Assembly: GCF_030813915.1 (NCBI RefSeq) | Contig: NZ_JAUSUJ010000027.1 | Location: forward strand, 1-64,000 | DNA from: Rhodoplanes tepidamans | Lineage (GTDB): Bacteria; Pseudomonadota; Alphaproteobacteria; Rhizobiales; Xanthobacteraceae | Direction of reading: 5' to 3' | DNA: 64,000 bases | Part shown: in pieces, positions 8,518 through 16,490 of the stretch | Layout: each line of letters begins with the position of its first letter | How positions within the stretch are numbered: position 1 is the first letter of the stretch | Program-made: the position numbers and the translations under genes | Notes under the pieces: generated by a model | Told to the model about the DNA's origin: nothing | What the model saw: the letters and a program-made list of their open reading frames with translations, nothing else | The model's database searches: none

Positions 8518-9366
8518 ATGGTCGGCTCCGGCAATGGCATAGGGCGCGCCCGCGGGCCGCGCCTGCGGATCTCGCCGCGGGCCGCGGACGACGGCGCGCA
8601 GCGGACGCCCGGCGCGGACGACCGGCGCATCGGGGCCACGGCAGCCCTCGCCGCGGGCGCCGCCGATGCAGAGCCCGACGGGACGGGAGCCGACGAGCGG
8701 CGCGTGAGCGGCGCCGGGACGACGTCCCGGGACCGGGCGAGCCGGCGCGTTCTCAACGCCGGGTGCGGCATGCGCTCGGCCCGCGGCAAGCTGCACGCCC
8801 TGTTCGCTCCGGCCGGGTGGGACGAGACGCGGCTCGACATCGCGCCCGAGACGCAGCCGGACGTGATCGCCTCGATCACCGACATGAGCGCCGGCTGCGC
8901 GAGCGCGAGCTACGACGCGGTGTGGTCCTCGCACACGCTCGAGCACCTCTACGCCCATCAGGTGCCGCAGGCGCTGGCCGAGTTCCGCCGCGTCCTCAAG
9001 CCGGACGGCTTCGCCCTGATCACCTCGCCGGACATCGAGACGGTGGCGGCCCTGGTCGTAGCGCACGGCCTCGACCACGTCGTCTACACGTCGCCGGCCG
9101 GGCCGATCACGGTCTCCGACATGATCTTCGGGCACGGCCGGTCGATCACGCGGGGCAGCGTCCACATGGCCCACAACACCGGGTTCACCTGCGACCGGCT
9201 CGGCACCCTGCTGCTCGACTCCGGCTTCCCCGCCGTCCTCGTCGCGCGCGGCCGCTACGATCTGTGGGCCCTCGCCTTCATGGAGAGGGCGGACCAGGAG
9301 GCGATCCGGGCCGACCTCCGCGCCGTCGGCTTCGACCTGTTCGACGACGAGGCCGAGGCATCGTGA
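8518..9366 (+). CDS. SAM-dependent class I methyltransferase
   Basis: The C-terminal ~190 residues form a Methyltransf_11-type domain: VLNAGCGMRSARG (motif I, AdoMet binding), DAVWSSHTLEHLYAHQ (motif IV/EH) and EFRRVLKPDGFALITSPD. It could methylate a sugar or a polymer terminus. The start is uncertain. I take the ATG at 8518 because GAGGTG precedes it at good spacing (282 residues). A GTG at 8413 or a later GTG near 8704 are alternatives, since the ~75 residues before motif I are Arg/Ala/Gly-rich and low in complexity. It is followed 79 bp later by the two sapC genes. Confidence 0.8.
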   Translation: MVGSGNGIGRARGPRLRISPRAADDGAQRTPGADDRRIGATAALAAGAADAEPDGTGADERRVSGAGTTSRDRASRRVLNAGCGMRSARGKLHALFAPAGWDETRLDIAPETQPDVIASITDMSAGCASASYDAVWSSHTLEHLYAHQVPQALAEFRRVLKPDGFALITSPDIETVAALVVAHGLDHVVYTSPAGPITVSDMIFGHGRSITRGSVHMAHNTGFTCDRLGTLLLDSGFPAVLVARGRYDLWALAFMERADQEAIRADLRAVGFDLFDDEAEAS

Positions 9367-9445
9367 CGTCGCGCCGATCGGATCCCCCGCCCGCATGCCC
9401 CGAGGGCCGCCGTCCGGCCCACCTGCACCCGACCGGGAGGCGACG

Positions 9446-10231
9446 ATGAGACTCGCGGAACATCCGATCGCCCTCGACGGCGACGCCCTGAGCCGCCGCA
9501 TCTTCGCCCCGGTCGCCTACCGGATCGTCCGCGACACCGCCGTGGTCCCGATCGTGATCGGCGAGGTGTTCCGACTCGCGTCCTTCTTCCCGGTCGTATG
9601 GCGGCGGCGCGAGGAAGACCTCGATCTCGTCGTCGTGCGCGCCCTGATCGACGAGGCCGGCGCGCAGCCCGCGGGCCTGCGCGGCGTGCATCCGCTGGTG
9701 CTCCAGGCCTATCCCTTCGTGCTCGCGACACGGGTGGACGACGCCTGCACCCGGCTGATCGACGACGCCGTCGCCGACGCACCGACCGACATCGGCGCGT
9801 CGGTCACGGCCGCGGACGGGCGGCCGAGCCTCGCCACCACGCTCCGCCTGCGCATGCTCGAGCTGGTCGAGCGTCAGCTCCCGCTCACCCGCGCCGTCGG
9901 CCGGGCCCTGGCGGACGCCGATCTGCTGCAGCCCTGGGATCTGACCTTCGACATCGAGGGATCGATGATCGGCATTCCGGACCTGTCGGTCGCCCGCCAG
10001 GAGGCCTTCGCCACCGGGGCCTACGGCGATATCGTCGGGCGGCACGGCGCGGCGGCGGCCGAGCTGCTCGGCTTTCATCGCATCTCGCTGTTTCGCGCCG
10101 GCGTGGTGGTGGCGGCAGCCCGCGCCCATGTCAGGGAGCGGCTCGCCCGGGTCGCCGAGATGGCGCGCCGCGCCGAGCCCGGAGCCGCTCCCGGCCCCGC
10201 CGCCGCCGTCTCCGAGCGAGTGCGGCCATGA
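9446..10231 (+). CDS. SapC family protein (1)
   Basis: 261 residues, starting at the ATG at 9446 after GGGAGGCGACG. It shows the SapC-family layout: an N-terminal APVAYRIVRDTAVVPIVIGE, then FFPVVWRRRE, a GVHPLVLQAYPFVL segment and a C-terminal FDIEGSMIGIPDLSVARQ. SapC proteins are named after a gene of the Campylobacter fetus sapCDEF S-layer secretion locus; their biochemical role is unknown. The stop overlaps the start of a second, diverged sapC (ATGA), so the pair is translationally coupled. Immediately downstream, convergent, are genes for a type I secretion ABC transporter and adaptor, which supports a joint function in exporting a surface protein. Confidence 0.85.
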   Translation: MRLAEHPIALDGDALSRRIFAPVAYRIVRDTAVVPIVIGEVFRLASFFPVVWRRREEDLDLVVVRALIDEAGAQPAGLRGVHPLVLQAYPFVLATRVDDACTRLIDDAVADAPTDIGASVTAADGRPSLATTLRLRMLELVERQLPLTRAVGRALADADLLQPWDLTFDIEGSMIGIPDLSVARQEAFATGAYGDIVGRHGAAAAELLGFHRISLFRAGVVVAAARAHVRERLARVAEMARRAEPGAAPGPAAAVSERVRP

Positions 10232-11133
10232 CGCTGCGATCGCTCCGCGAGGTGGCGCATCTGCGCCTGTCGCTCCCCACCGACCAGGGCTGGGTGAAGG
10301 ACCACGCCGTCCTCCCGGTCGGCTACAGTGAGCTGCATCTCTGCGCCCACAGCTTTCCGGTGGTGGTCCGCTTCGTCGCCGCCCGACCGATGCTCGGGCT
10401 GCTGGTCGATGCACGCTACCTGGCCCGACCGCCGCTCGATGCCGACGGCCGCTGGCAGGCCGGCTACATGCCGATCGCCGTGCGCTGCCATCCGTTCCAC
10501 CTGCGACAGGGGAGCGGCGATCCGCTCGACGAGGTGACGCTGCGCGAGGACGCCGGCGTGCTGGACCCGCAGGGCCCGGTCGAGATCGCGCGGGACGGGC
10601 GGCCGGGCCCGCAGATAGCCGCGATCCACAAGCTGCTGGTCACGCTCGCCGCCGGTCAGGCCGGATTTCCGGCCGCGCTCGACCGGCTGATGATCGCCGA
10701 CCTCCTGGTGCCGCTGCGGCTTCCGGCGGCCGACGGCGAGGCGGCGCCGTCCCGCGGTGACGCGCCGCAGTTCTTCACGGTCGACCACGGCCGGTTCTCG
10801 ACGCTGAAGAACGGCGCGCTCGCCGCGATGGCCCGCCACGACCTCCGCAGCATCGAGATCGCCACGGCCGCCGTCTTCTCGCAGCGGCTGTTGGCGCGCG
10901 GTGCCCTGCCCGAGCCGGACGAGACGAGCGAGCCGGCGCCCCCGCCCCTCGACCGTCAGCTCCAGCAGATGGTCGACGTCGATCGCTTTCCGCTCGCGCT
11001 CGACGACGGCCTGCTGTTCTGGCCGGAGGACATCGGCTTCGCGCGCGAGCCGGATCCCGAGGCGACGCCGGCCGGGCCGCCGCCCGGCTCAGCGCTCGCG
11101 GAGCGAGCTGGCGAGGCGGTTGACCAGCGGTGA
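10228..11133 (+). CDS. SapC family protein (2)
   Basis: 301 residues, diverged from the upstream SapC but with the same order of segments: HAVLPVGYSELHLCAHSFPVVV, ADGRWQAGYMPIAVRCHPF, an ATAAVFSQRL helix and a C-terminal QQMVDVDRFPLALDDG, where the family expects a D-x-E/D pattern. It has no signal peptide or membrane span. The ATG at 10228 overlaps the previous stop. Its last 45 bp overlap the 3' end of the hlyD gene on the opposite strand, a convergent overlap with no terminator between. The role is inferred from context only (surface-protein secretion). Confidence 0.82.
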   Translation: MTLRSLREVAHLRLSLPTDQGWVKDHAVLPVGYSELHLCAHSFPVVVRFVAARPMLGLLVDARYLARPPLDADGRWQAGYMPIAVRCHPFHLRQGSGDPLDEVTLREDAGVLDPQGPVEIARDGRPGPQIAAIHKLLVTLAAGQAGFPAALDRLMIADLLVPLRLPAADGEAAPSRGDAPQFFTVDHGRFSTLKNGALAAMARHDLRSIEIATAAVFSQRLLARGALPEPDETSEPAPPPLDRQLQQMVDVDRFPLALDDGLLFWPEDIGFAREPDPEATPAGPPPGSALAERAGEAVDQR

Positions 11134-12414
11134 GAGCAGGAACTGCAGAACGGTGCGCTCCTCGGTCCTGATCAGAGCGTCAACCACCATGCCGGCCGAC
11201 AGCTTGTCCTCGATCTCGCGCGGGATCGAGGCGCGCTCCACCGCGACCTCGACGGCGAAGTAGGGCTGTCGCGTCACCTCGTCGACGATGCTGTCCCGCG
11301 AGATGCTGCGGACCGATCCTCCGATCGGATGGATCTGGTACTGCGTGAACTGCGGCACCCGGATCTCCACCGGCATCCCCACGACGATGCGGTCGACCTC
11401 GGTCGAGCTCACCTTGGCGCGCACCACGAGCGTGTCCGACGCCGGCACGATGTCGAGGATCGGATCGCCGGGCTTGAGAACCCCGCCGACCGTGAAGATG
11501 CGCAACTGCTGCACGGTGCCGGACACCGGTGCCTTCACCTCGACGCGCTTCGTCGCATCGCTGGCGACGACGATCTGCTGGACGAGGTCGCCGAGCGACT
11601 TGCGCACGTCCGGCAGCGCATTCGCCGCCTCCTGCCGGTACTCCTGGCGGAGCTGCTCGCGCCGCGCCTCCAGCTCGGCGATCTTCTCGCGGGCCTTGTC
11701 GTGATTGATCTTCGCCGTCTGCAGGGCCCCCCGCGTCGCCATCTCCTGCCGCTCGAGCGTGGTCACGCGCGGCAGCGCCACGAGCCCGCGCTCCAGGAGC
11801 GAGCGGAGATTCGGCAGCTCCTGGCCGATCGACTGGAGCTGGTCGCTCGCGGTCTTCTGATCGGTGATCGACTGCTCCACCTCCTTGCGGGCCTGGGCGA
11901 TCAGCTTCTCGATCACCTCGGTCGCCTGCAGCAGGCTGCCGCGCCGCGCCTCGAACTGACGGCGGTTGTCCTGCATCGCGTTGGCGACGAGCGGATCGCC
12001 GCCCGCCTTGGCGACCTCGTCCGGGAACACCACCGCGTCGGCGAGGCCGCGCTGTGCGATGAGCCGGGCCTCCAGCGCCAGCGTCACGGCGAGCTGCTGG
12101 CGCAGGATCTTCTCCGCCGCACCGCTGCGGGTGGGGTCGAGTCGCAGCAGCACCTGTCCCTCCTGGACCGCGTCGCCGTCGCGGACCATGATCTCCTGCA
12201 CGATCCCGCCCTCGAGGTGCTGGACCGTCTTGCGGTAGGACTCGACCGACACCATGCCGCCGGCGACCACGGCCGAATCGATCCGGGCCACGGCCGACCA
12301 GCCGCCGAGCCCGACGAAGGTGAAGACGATCACGCCGACGCCCAGCCACAGCATCGATTTCCAGTCGGACGAAGCGACCGGGGCCGGGACGTCCTCGATG
12401 CGTTCCTTGTCCAT
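11089..12414 (-). CDS. Type I secretion membrane fusion protein, HlyD/PrtE family
   Basis: 441 residues, the inner-membrane adaptor joining the ABC exporter to an outer-membrane TolC-like channel. A single transmembrane segment (LWLGVGVIVFTFVGLGGW, about 20-40) follows a short cytoplasmic N-terminus. The lipoyl/barrel half-motif VVAGGMVSVES and QHLEGGIVQEI lie near 50-75, a long coiled coil spans about 140-290, and the closing barrel VEVKAPVSGTVQQL is near 295. The ATG is one nucleotide after the stop of the ABC gene, with GGAGG ahead of it. No TolC homologue is in the window, so the outer-membrane partner must be encoded elsewhere. Confidence 0.93.
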   Translation of the reverse strand: MDKERIEDVPAPVASSDWKSMLWLGVGVIVFTFVGLGGWSAVARIDSAVVAGGMVSVESYRKTVQHLEGGIVQEIMVRDGDAVQEGQVLLRLDPTRSGAAEKILRQQLAVTLALEARLIAQRGLADAVVFPDEVAKAGGDPLVANAMQDNRRQFEARRGSLLQATEVIEKLIAQARKEVEQSITDQKTASDQLQSIGQELPNLRSLLERGLVALPRVTTLERQEMATRGALQTAKINHDKAREKIAELEARREQLRQEYRQEAANALPDVRKSLGDLVQQIVVASDATKRVEVKAPVSGTVQQLRIFTVGGVLKPGDPILDIVPASDTLVVRAKVSSTEVDRIVVGMPVEIRVPQFTQYQIHPIGGSVRSISRDSIVDEVTRQPYFAVEVAVERASIPREIEDKLSAGMVVDALIRTEERTVLQFLLSPLVNRLASSLRER

Positions 12415-12415
12415 C

Positions 12416-14155
12416 TCAAGACCTCCGGCCGTCCAGGGCCCCTTCGATCACGGTCAGCGACGTCGGCGCCTTCAGCCGCGGGATGCGGTTGACGATCTGG
12501 TCGCGCGAGCCGAACGCCTGCACGGCGCCGCCGTTGAGCACGAGGATGTCGTCGCAGACATTCAGGATGTTGACCTTGTGGGTGATGATGACGACCGTGG
12601 TTCCGCTGGCCTGGAGCTTCTGGATCATCGACGTCAGGGCCTGCTCCCCGAACGCGTCGAGATTCGAGTTCGGCTCGTCGAGAACCACGAGGCTCGGATC
12701 GCCGTACACGGCCCGCGCGATCGCGATCCGGTTGCGCTGGCCGCCGGAGAGCACGTGCCCGCCCGGCCCGACCCGCGTGTTGTAGCCTTCCGGCAGCGCC
12801 TTCACGAGATCCTGGATGCCGGCGAGCTCCGCCGCGGCGATGATCCTCTCGATCCGCTCCGGGGTGTCGGGGTCGAAGCGCGCGATGTTGTCGGCGATGG
12901 TGCCCGGAATCAGCTCGACGTCCTGCCCGATATACCCGAGATGGCGACCGAGCTCGTCCTCGTTCCAGTGCGAGAGCTCGTGATCGCCGATCGTGAGGCT
13001 GCCCCGCGCGATCGGCCAGATGCCCACGAGCACGCGCCCGAGGCAGCTCTTGCCGGCGCCACTGACGCCGACCACGCCGAGGGTGCGGCCCTGCGCGAGC
13101 TGGAACGAGATGTCGTGCAGGATCATCCGCTCGCCGGTCGGCGCGCCGGCGGAAACGCGGGACAGGGCGAGGGTGCCGACCGGCCGCGGCAGGCTCACCT
13201 TCCTCGGACGTTCGCCCGCGTCGCGCAGCAGATCGTCCAGACGATCGAGCGAGGCGAGGAAGTTCGAGTACACCCGCCAGTTCGAGATCACGCTGTCGAG
13301 CGGCCCGATGCCGCGATTGATGATGAGGAGCGCCACCATGATCGAGGCCGGCGCCACCATGTTCTCCAGGTACAGCAACGCGCCGACGGCGTAGATGACG
13401 ATCATCTGCATGACGCGGGAGAACCGCACGATGCTGGCGATCACCTCGGTGCGCCGCGCCCCGGCGGACCGCCAGCCCAGCATCTTGGAATGCAGGGCGT
13501 ACCAGCGGTCGCGCAGCGCCGGCAGCATGCCGAGCGCCCTCACCGTCTCGGCGTTCCGGGCGATCGCCCCGCCGAACTCCTGCGCCTTGATCGACATCTG
13601 CTGGTATCGCCGGCTGTCGCCCTTGACGAGCACGTGATTGAGCAGCGCGAGCAGGACCATCTTGCCCATGATGACGATGGCGACCACGGCGAAGGCCCAG
13701 TGCACCAGCGCCAGCAGCACGACGTAGACCGGCATGTAGACCAGGTCGAAGATCGAGATCACCGGCGAGCCGGACAGGAAGTCCCTGACCGTGCTCAGGT
13801 CGGCGAGCGTCGAGGGAGCGGAGGCGGCGCGGGCGGCCGACTTCGGCCGATGCAGGAGCTCGAAGAACGATCGGCTGAGCCGATCGTCGATGGCCACGCC
13901 CAGACGGTCGAGGGCCTGCCGGCGGATCCAGTCGAGCACCATCATCAGGGCGATGACGGTGGTCGCCATCGCGGTCAGCACCCACAGCGTGCTCTCGCTG
14001 CGGCTGACCATCACGCGGCCGTAGACCTGCCACATGTACATCGGCCCGGCGAAGTACAGGACGGGCATGAAGAAGCTGAACAGTCCCAGCGTCGTGTAGG
14101 CCGGCAGCAGGGGGCGAAGCTCGGCGAGAGTCGGGGAGGAGAGCTTCCGCTTCAT
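12416..14155 (-). CDS. Type I secretion ABC transporter, PrtD/AprD/SapD type
   Basis: 579 residues, a half-transporter that would dimerise. The N-terminal half has several transmembrane helices (LGLFSFFMPVLYFAGPMYM, WVLTAMATTVIALMMVL, IFDLVYMPVYVVLLALV). The last ~230 residues are the ATPase: Walker A GVSGAGKSC, Q-loop LGYIGQDVEL, signature LSGGQRNRIAIAR, Walker B SLVVLDEPNSNLD and switch VVIITHKVN. There is no peptidase C39 or degenerate C39-like domain, as expected for the PrtD group that exports RTX proteins with an uncleaved C-terminal signal. The ATG at 14155 (MKRKLSSP) is preferred to an in-frame start at 14215. It forms an operon with hlyD, downstream of the RTX gene. Confidence 0.93.
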   Translation of the reverse strand: MKRKLSSPTLAELRPLLPAYTTLGLFSFFMPVLYFAGPMYMWQVYGRVMVSRSESTLWVLTAMATTVIALMMVLDWIRRQALDRLGVAIDDRLSRSFFELLHRPKSAARAASAPSTLADLSTVRDFLSGSPVISIFDLVYMPVYVVLLALVHWAFAVVAIVIMGKMVLLALLNHVLVKGDSRRYQQMSIKAQEFGGAIARNAETVRALGMLPALRDRWYALHSKMLGWRSAGARRTEVIASIVRFSRVMQMIVIYAVGALLYLENMVAPASIMVALLIINRGIGPLDSVISNWRVYSNFLASLDRLDDLLRDAGERPRKVSLPRPVGTLALSRVSAGAPTGERMILHDISFQLAQGRTLGVVGVSGAGKSCLGRVLVGIWPIARGSLTIGDHELSHWNEDELGRHLGYIGQDVELIPGTIADNIARFDPDTPERIERIIAAAELAGIQDLVKALPEGYNTRVGPGGHVLSGGQRNRIAIARAVYGDPSLVVLDEPNSNLDAFGEQALTSMIQKLQASGTTVVIITHKVNILNVCDDILVLNGGAVQAFGSRDQIVNRIPRLKAPTSLTVIEGALDGRRS

Positions 14156-14269
14156 GGTTCGTCCGTGAGTTGCGCGAGCCGCGGCCGCGACGGACGCTCG
14201 TCGTCGAGGCCGCACCGCACAATAACAAATCGGCCCCGGGCTAGCATCCGAATGCGGCCGAATACGGCC

Positions 14270-14292
14270 GGCATATCATAACTATGTGATAC
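14270..14292 (-). promoter_or_regulatory. AT-rich imperfect palindrome upstream of the T1SS genes
   Basis: TATCATAACTATGTGATA (about 14275-14292) is an imperfect inverted repeat (TATCA...TGATA) in a GC-rich gap. It lies 120 bp ahead of the ABC transporter start and just after the RTX terminator. It contains the TAGTTATGATA-type AT-rich sequence typical of promoter gaps in this locus, so it may hold an independent promoter for the exporter genes. Confidence 0.35.
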
Positions 14293-14382
14293 CGCCGGCC
14301 CGGCGGCCGCGGGACCGCACGACCGCGGGCGGCGCAACGCGCTCCGGCCGCCCGGCCCGCGGTGTCGGGGACCCGAACGGCA

Positions 14383-14408
14383 AACGCCCCGGCGAAGGCC
14401 GGGGCGTT
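14383..14408 (-). terminator. Stem-loop terminator after the RTX gene
   Basis: A perfect 11-bp inverted repeat (AACGCCCCGGC / GCCGGGGCGTT) with a four-base loop lies 22 bp past the RTX stop. On the minus strand it is followed only by GTTTGCC, so the U-tract is short. It would end or reduce transcription before the ABC-hlyD genes and could let the RTX substrate be made in excess of its exporter. Confidence 0.65.
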
Positions 14409-14430
14409 CCGTTCAGGGCGTCTCTCCGGC

Positions 14431-15927
14431 TCAGGAGAGCGTGCGGGTGTCGTCGGTGAAGACCAGCGTCTCGACGTCCTTGATCTCGATCGTCTGACCG
14501 TCCGTGAAGGTGAGCGTGTAGTAGCCGGTGCCGCTGTCGTAGCTGATGTCGCCGACGTCGGTCGTCGCCCGCCCCTCGAACACCACGACGTCGTTGTCGG
14601 CGCCGCCGTCGATCGTGTCGGCGCTGGTCTGGCTCTGGACCAGGAAGGTGTCGTCGCCGGCGCCGCCGACCAGCGATTCGGCGCCGCCGGTCGACTCGAG
14701 CGTGTCGTTGCCGATGCCGCCGTCGAGCGTGTCGTCGCCGCTGCCGGTGAGCCAATCGTTGCCGTCGCCGCCGTCGAGCGTCGAGGCGCCCGACGTGTAG
14801 TCGACGATGCGGTCGTCGCCGTCGCCGCCGGACAGGTACTGGTCGGCCCCGGAGCCGCCGACGATCAGGTCGTCGTCGCCGCCGCCGTAGAGCGAGTCGG
14901 CGCCGGCGCCGGCGACCAGCGTGTCGTCGCCGGCGTCGCCGTAGAGCTCGGCGCCGACGCCCGTGCTCGACCACGAGACGACGCTGTCGGCACCGTCGCC
15001 GCCGTGCAGCTCGTCGGAGCCGAAGCCGTACAGCGTGTCGCTGCCGGTGCCGCCGTCGAGCAGCTGGCCGGTGCCGGAGCCGGCGACCAACAGGTCGTTG
15101 TCGTCGCCGCCGTAGAGCGAGTCGGCGCCGGCGCCGCCGATCAGGGTGTCGTCGCCGGCCTCGCCGTCGAGCAGGGCCGAGTCGAGCGTGTCGCTACCGG
15201 ACACCAGGCTGTCGTTGCCGGTGCCGCCGAAGAGGGTATCGGAGCCGGCGCCGTAGATGGTGTCGCTGCCCTCGCCGCCGTCGAGCGTCGAGCCGCCGGA
15301 GGTCCCCCAGTCGGCGAGGAAGTCGTCGCCGCCGTCGCCCGACAGGAGCTGGCTGCCGCTGCCGGCCACCAGCACGTCGTTGTCGTCGCCGCCATACAGG
15401 CTGTCGGCTCCCGCGCCGCCGACGAGCAGGTCGCTGCCCGCGTCACCGTCGAGGATCGCGCCGTCGACGCTGCTGACCGACACCAGCGTGTCGGCCCCCT
15501 CGCCGCCCGAGACCGAGTCGCCGCTCCCGACAACGACGTAGTCGTCGCCCGAGCCGGCCAGCACGGTCGAGGCCGCCGCGTCGTAGAGGCTCAGCGAGTC
15601 GTTGCCGACGCCGCCCGCCAGCAGGACGCTCCGCTCGGTGTCGGTACCGACCACCGTGATGTTGGTGCCGGCGGCGTTGTCGCCGATCACCACCGAGAGG
15701 TTGGGCGCCGTGTCGGTGTCGACGACCGCGGACGTGCCGGTGAAGTCGAGCGCCTCGGTCTCGGTGTCGATCGTGTCGACCGTGTCGGTCTCCTCGATCC
15801 AGGCGTTGGTGCCCGCGTTGCCGTACAGGGTGTCGAGAATGGCCTGCTGGACGGCGGGATCGAGATTGCCGCCGTTCCCGCTCAACTGGGCTTCGAGTTC
15901 GGCCTGGGTCAGATACGAAGCTGCCAT
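14431..15927 (-). CDS. RTX-type calcium-binding protein, probable T1SS substrate
   Basis: 498 residues, acidic, without a signal peptide. After a ~100-residue N-terminal region it consists almost wholly of haemolysin-type repeats (GGxGxDxLx variants such as GGAGADSLYGGDDNDVL, GDAGDDTLV, GGDGNDWL) that fold as Ca2+-loaded parallel beta-roll. A longer unit beginning GADSLYGG recurs three times at roughly 75-95 residues. The C-terminus (YYTLTFTDGQTIEIKDVETL, then FTDDTRTLS) resembles the uncleaved type I secretion signal region. No enzymatic domain is seen, so a structural surface or matrix protein fits best. The ATG at 15927 (MAASYLTQAE) has GAGGGGCG upstream. The neighbouring ABC-HlyD pair is its likely exporter. 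Confidence 0.9.
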   Translation of the reverse strand: MAASYLTQAELEAQLSGNGGNLDPAVQQAILDTLYGNAGTNAWIEETDTVDTIDTETEALDFTGTSAVVDTDTAPNLSVVIGDNAAGTNITVVGTDTERSVLLAGGVGNDSLSLYDAAASTVLAGSGDDYVVVGSGDSVSGGEGADTLVSVSSVDGAILDGDAGSDLLVGGAGADSLYGGDDNDVLVAGSGSQLLSGDGGDDFLADWGTSGGSTLDGGEGSDTIYGAGSDTLFGGTGNDSLVSGSDTLDSALLDGEAGDDTLIGGAGADSLYGGDDNDLLVAGSGTGQLLDGGTGSDTLYGFGSDELHGGDGADSVVSWSSTGVGAELYGDAGDDTLVAGAGADSLYGGGDDDLIVGGSGADQYLSGGDGDDRIVDYTSGASTLDGGDGNDWLTGSGDDTLDGGIGNDTLESTGGAESLVGGAGDDTFLVQSQTSADTIDGGADNDVVVFEGRATTDVGDISYDSGTGYYTLTFTDGQTIEIKDVETLVFTDDTRTLS

Positions 15928-16021
15928 GTCGTGTCGCCCCTCTTCAAAGATGATCGACCCGGCTGCGCCCGTAACGTCGGGCACCGCATCGCGCACTGCG
16001 CGCCGCCTGGGCCGCCGCTTC

Positions 16022-16057
16022 GGAGTTATGTTAATCCGACGTTATCCAAAGCGTCAA
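16022..16057 (-). promoter_or_regulatory. Sigma70-like promoter of the RTX gene
   Basis: On the minus strand TTGACG (16057-16052) and TTAACA (16034-16029) are separated by exactly 17 bp, in an AT-rich island of an otherwise GC-rich gap. This predicts a start near 16022 and a leader of about 95 nt before the RTX ATG. Confidence 0.5.
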
Positions 16058-16298
16058 CATGATATTTAATGAATCGATAGTCTAATGCCGACGAGATGCT
16101 TCTCATTTTCGTCATAAACGCACGATCGCCGGCGGCCTCCATGACCTTCGTCTCGGACATCCAGTGTTATGTCACGGTATTCGAGCCCGGATACGAGCCG
16201 ATCGTCCGCGCCGCCGAACGTCGATAGCCGACGTCTCCGCATCGGCTGCATGTTTTTCTCGCGTCCATTGCGTTCGATCGTCGCCGAGATCGTGCCCG

Positions 16299-16328
16299 CC
16301 GGAGATTTCGCACCTGCGAAATCTCCGG
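16299..16328. repeat. Perfect 14-bp inverted repeat with 2-bp spacer
   Basis: CCGGAGATTTCGCA, two bases, then its exact complement. It lies in the 563-bp gap between the end of the GT4 gene (16491) and the RTX gene (15927), both minus strand. It is 163 bp past the GT4 stop and lacks a T-tract, and the two-base spacer makes a DNA operator as likely as a terminator. The rest of this gap holds no gene that I can support. Confidence 0.6.
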
Positions 16329-16490
16329 GTCTGCATGATAATCACTTCGGCTCTTCGTACGTCGTTTCACGAACGGAGGCGCGCGGTCCGCTCGCGCATC
16401 GCGTCGCATGCGGGCCACACCGGGCCGGAATTCGGAATTCGGGACGACGGGACCGGACGCAGCGCCCGCGGGACGCCGATCACGCCCGGA

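Noticed and set aside
9255-10414. Minus-strand open frames opposite the sapC genes
   Set aside because: Low-complexity Arg/Gly/Pro translations. The plus strand encodes two coherent SapC proteins linked by an ATGA overlap.
12254-14281. 675-codon open frame antisense to the T1SS genes
   Set aside because: No recognisable domain and His/Arg/Asp-rich composition; the minus strand has intact ABC and HlyD proteins.
14431-15927. CRISPR-like regularly spaced repeats
   Set aside because: The repeats are in-frame coding repeats of an RTX beta-roll, imperfect and without spacers of constant size.
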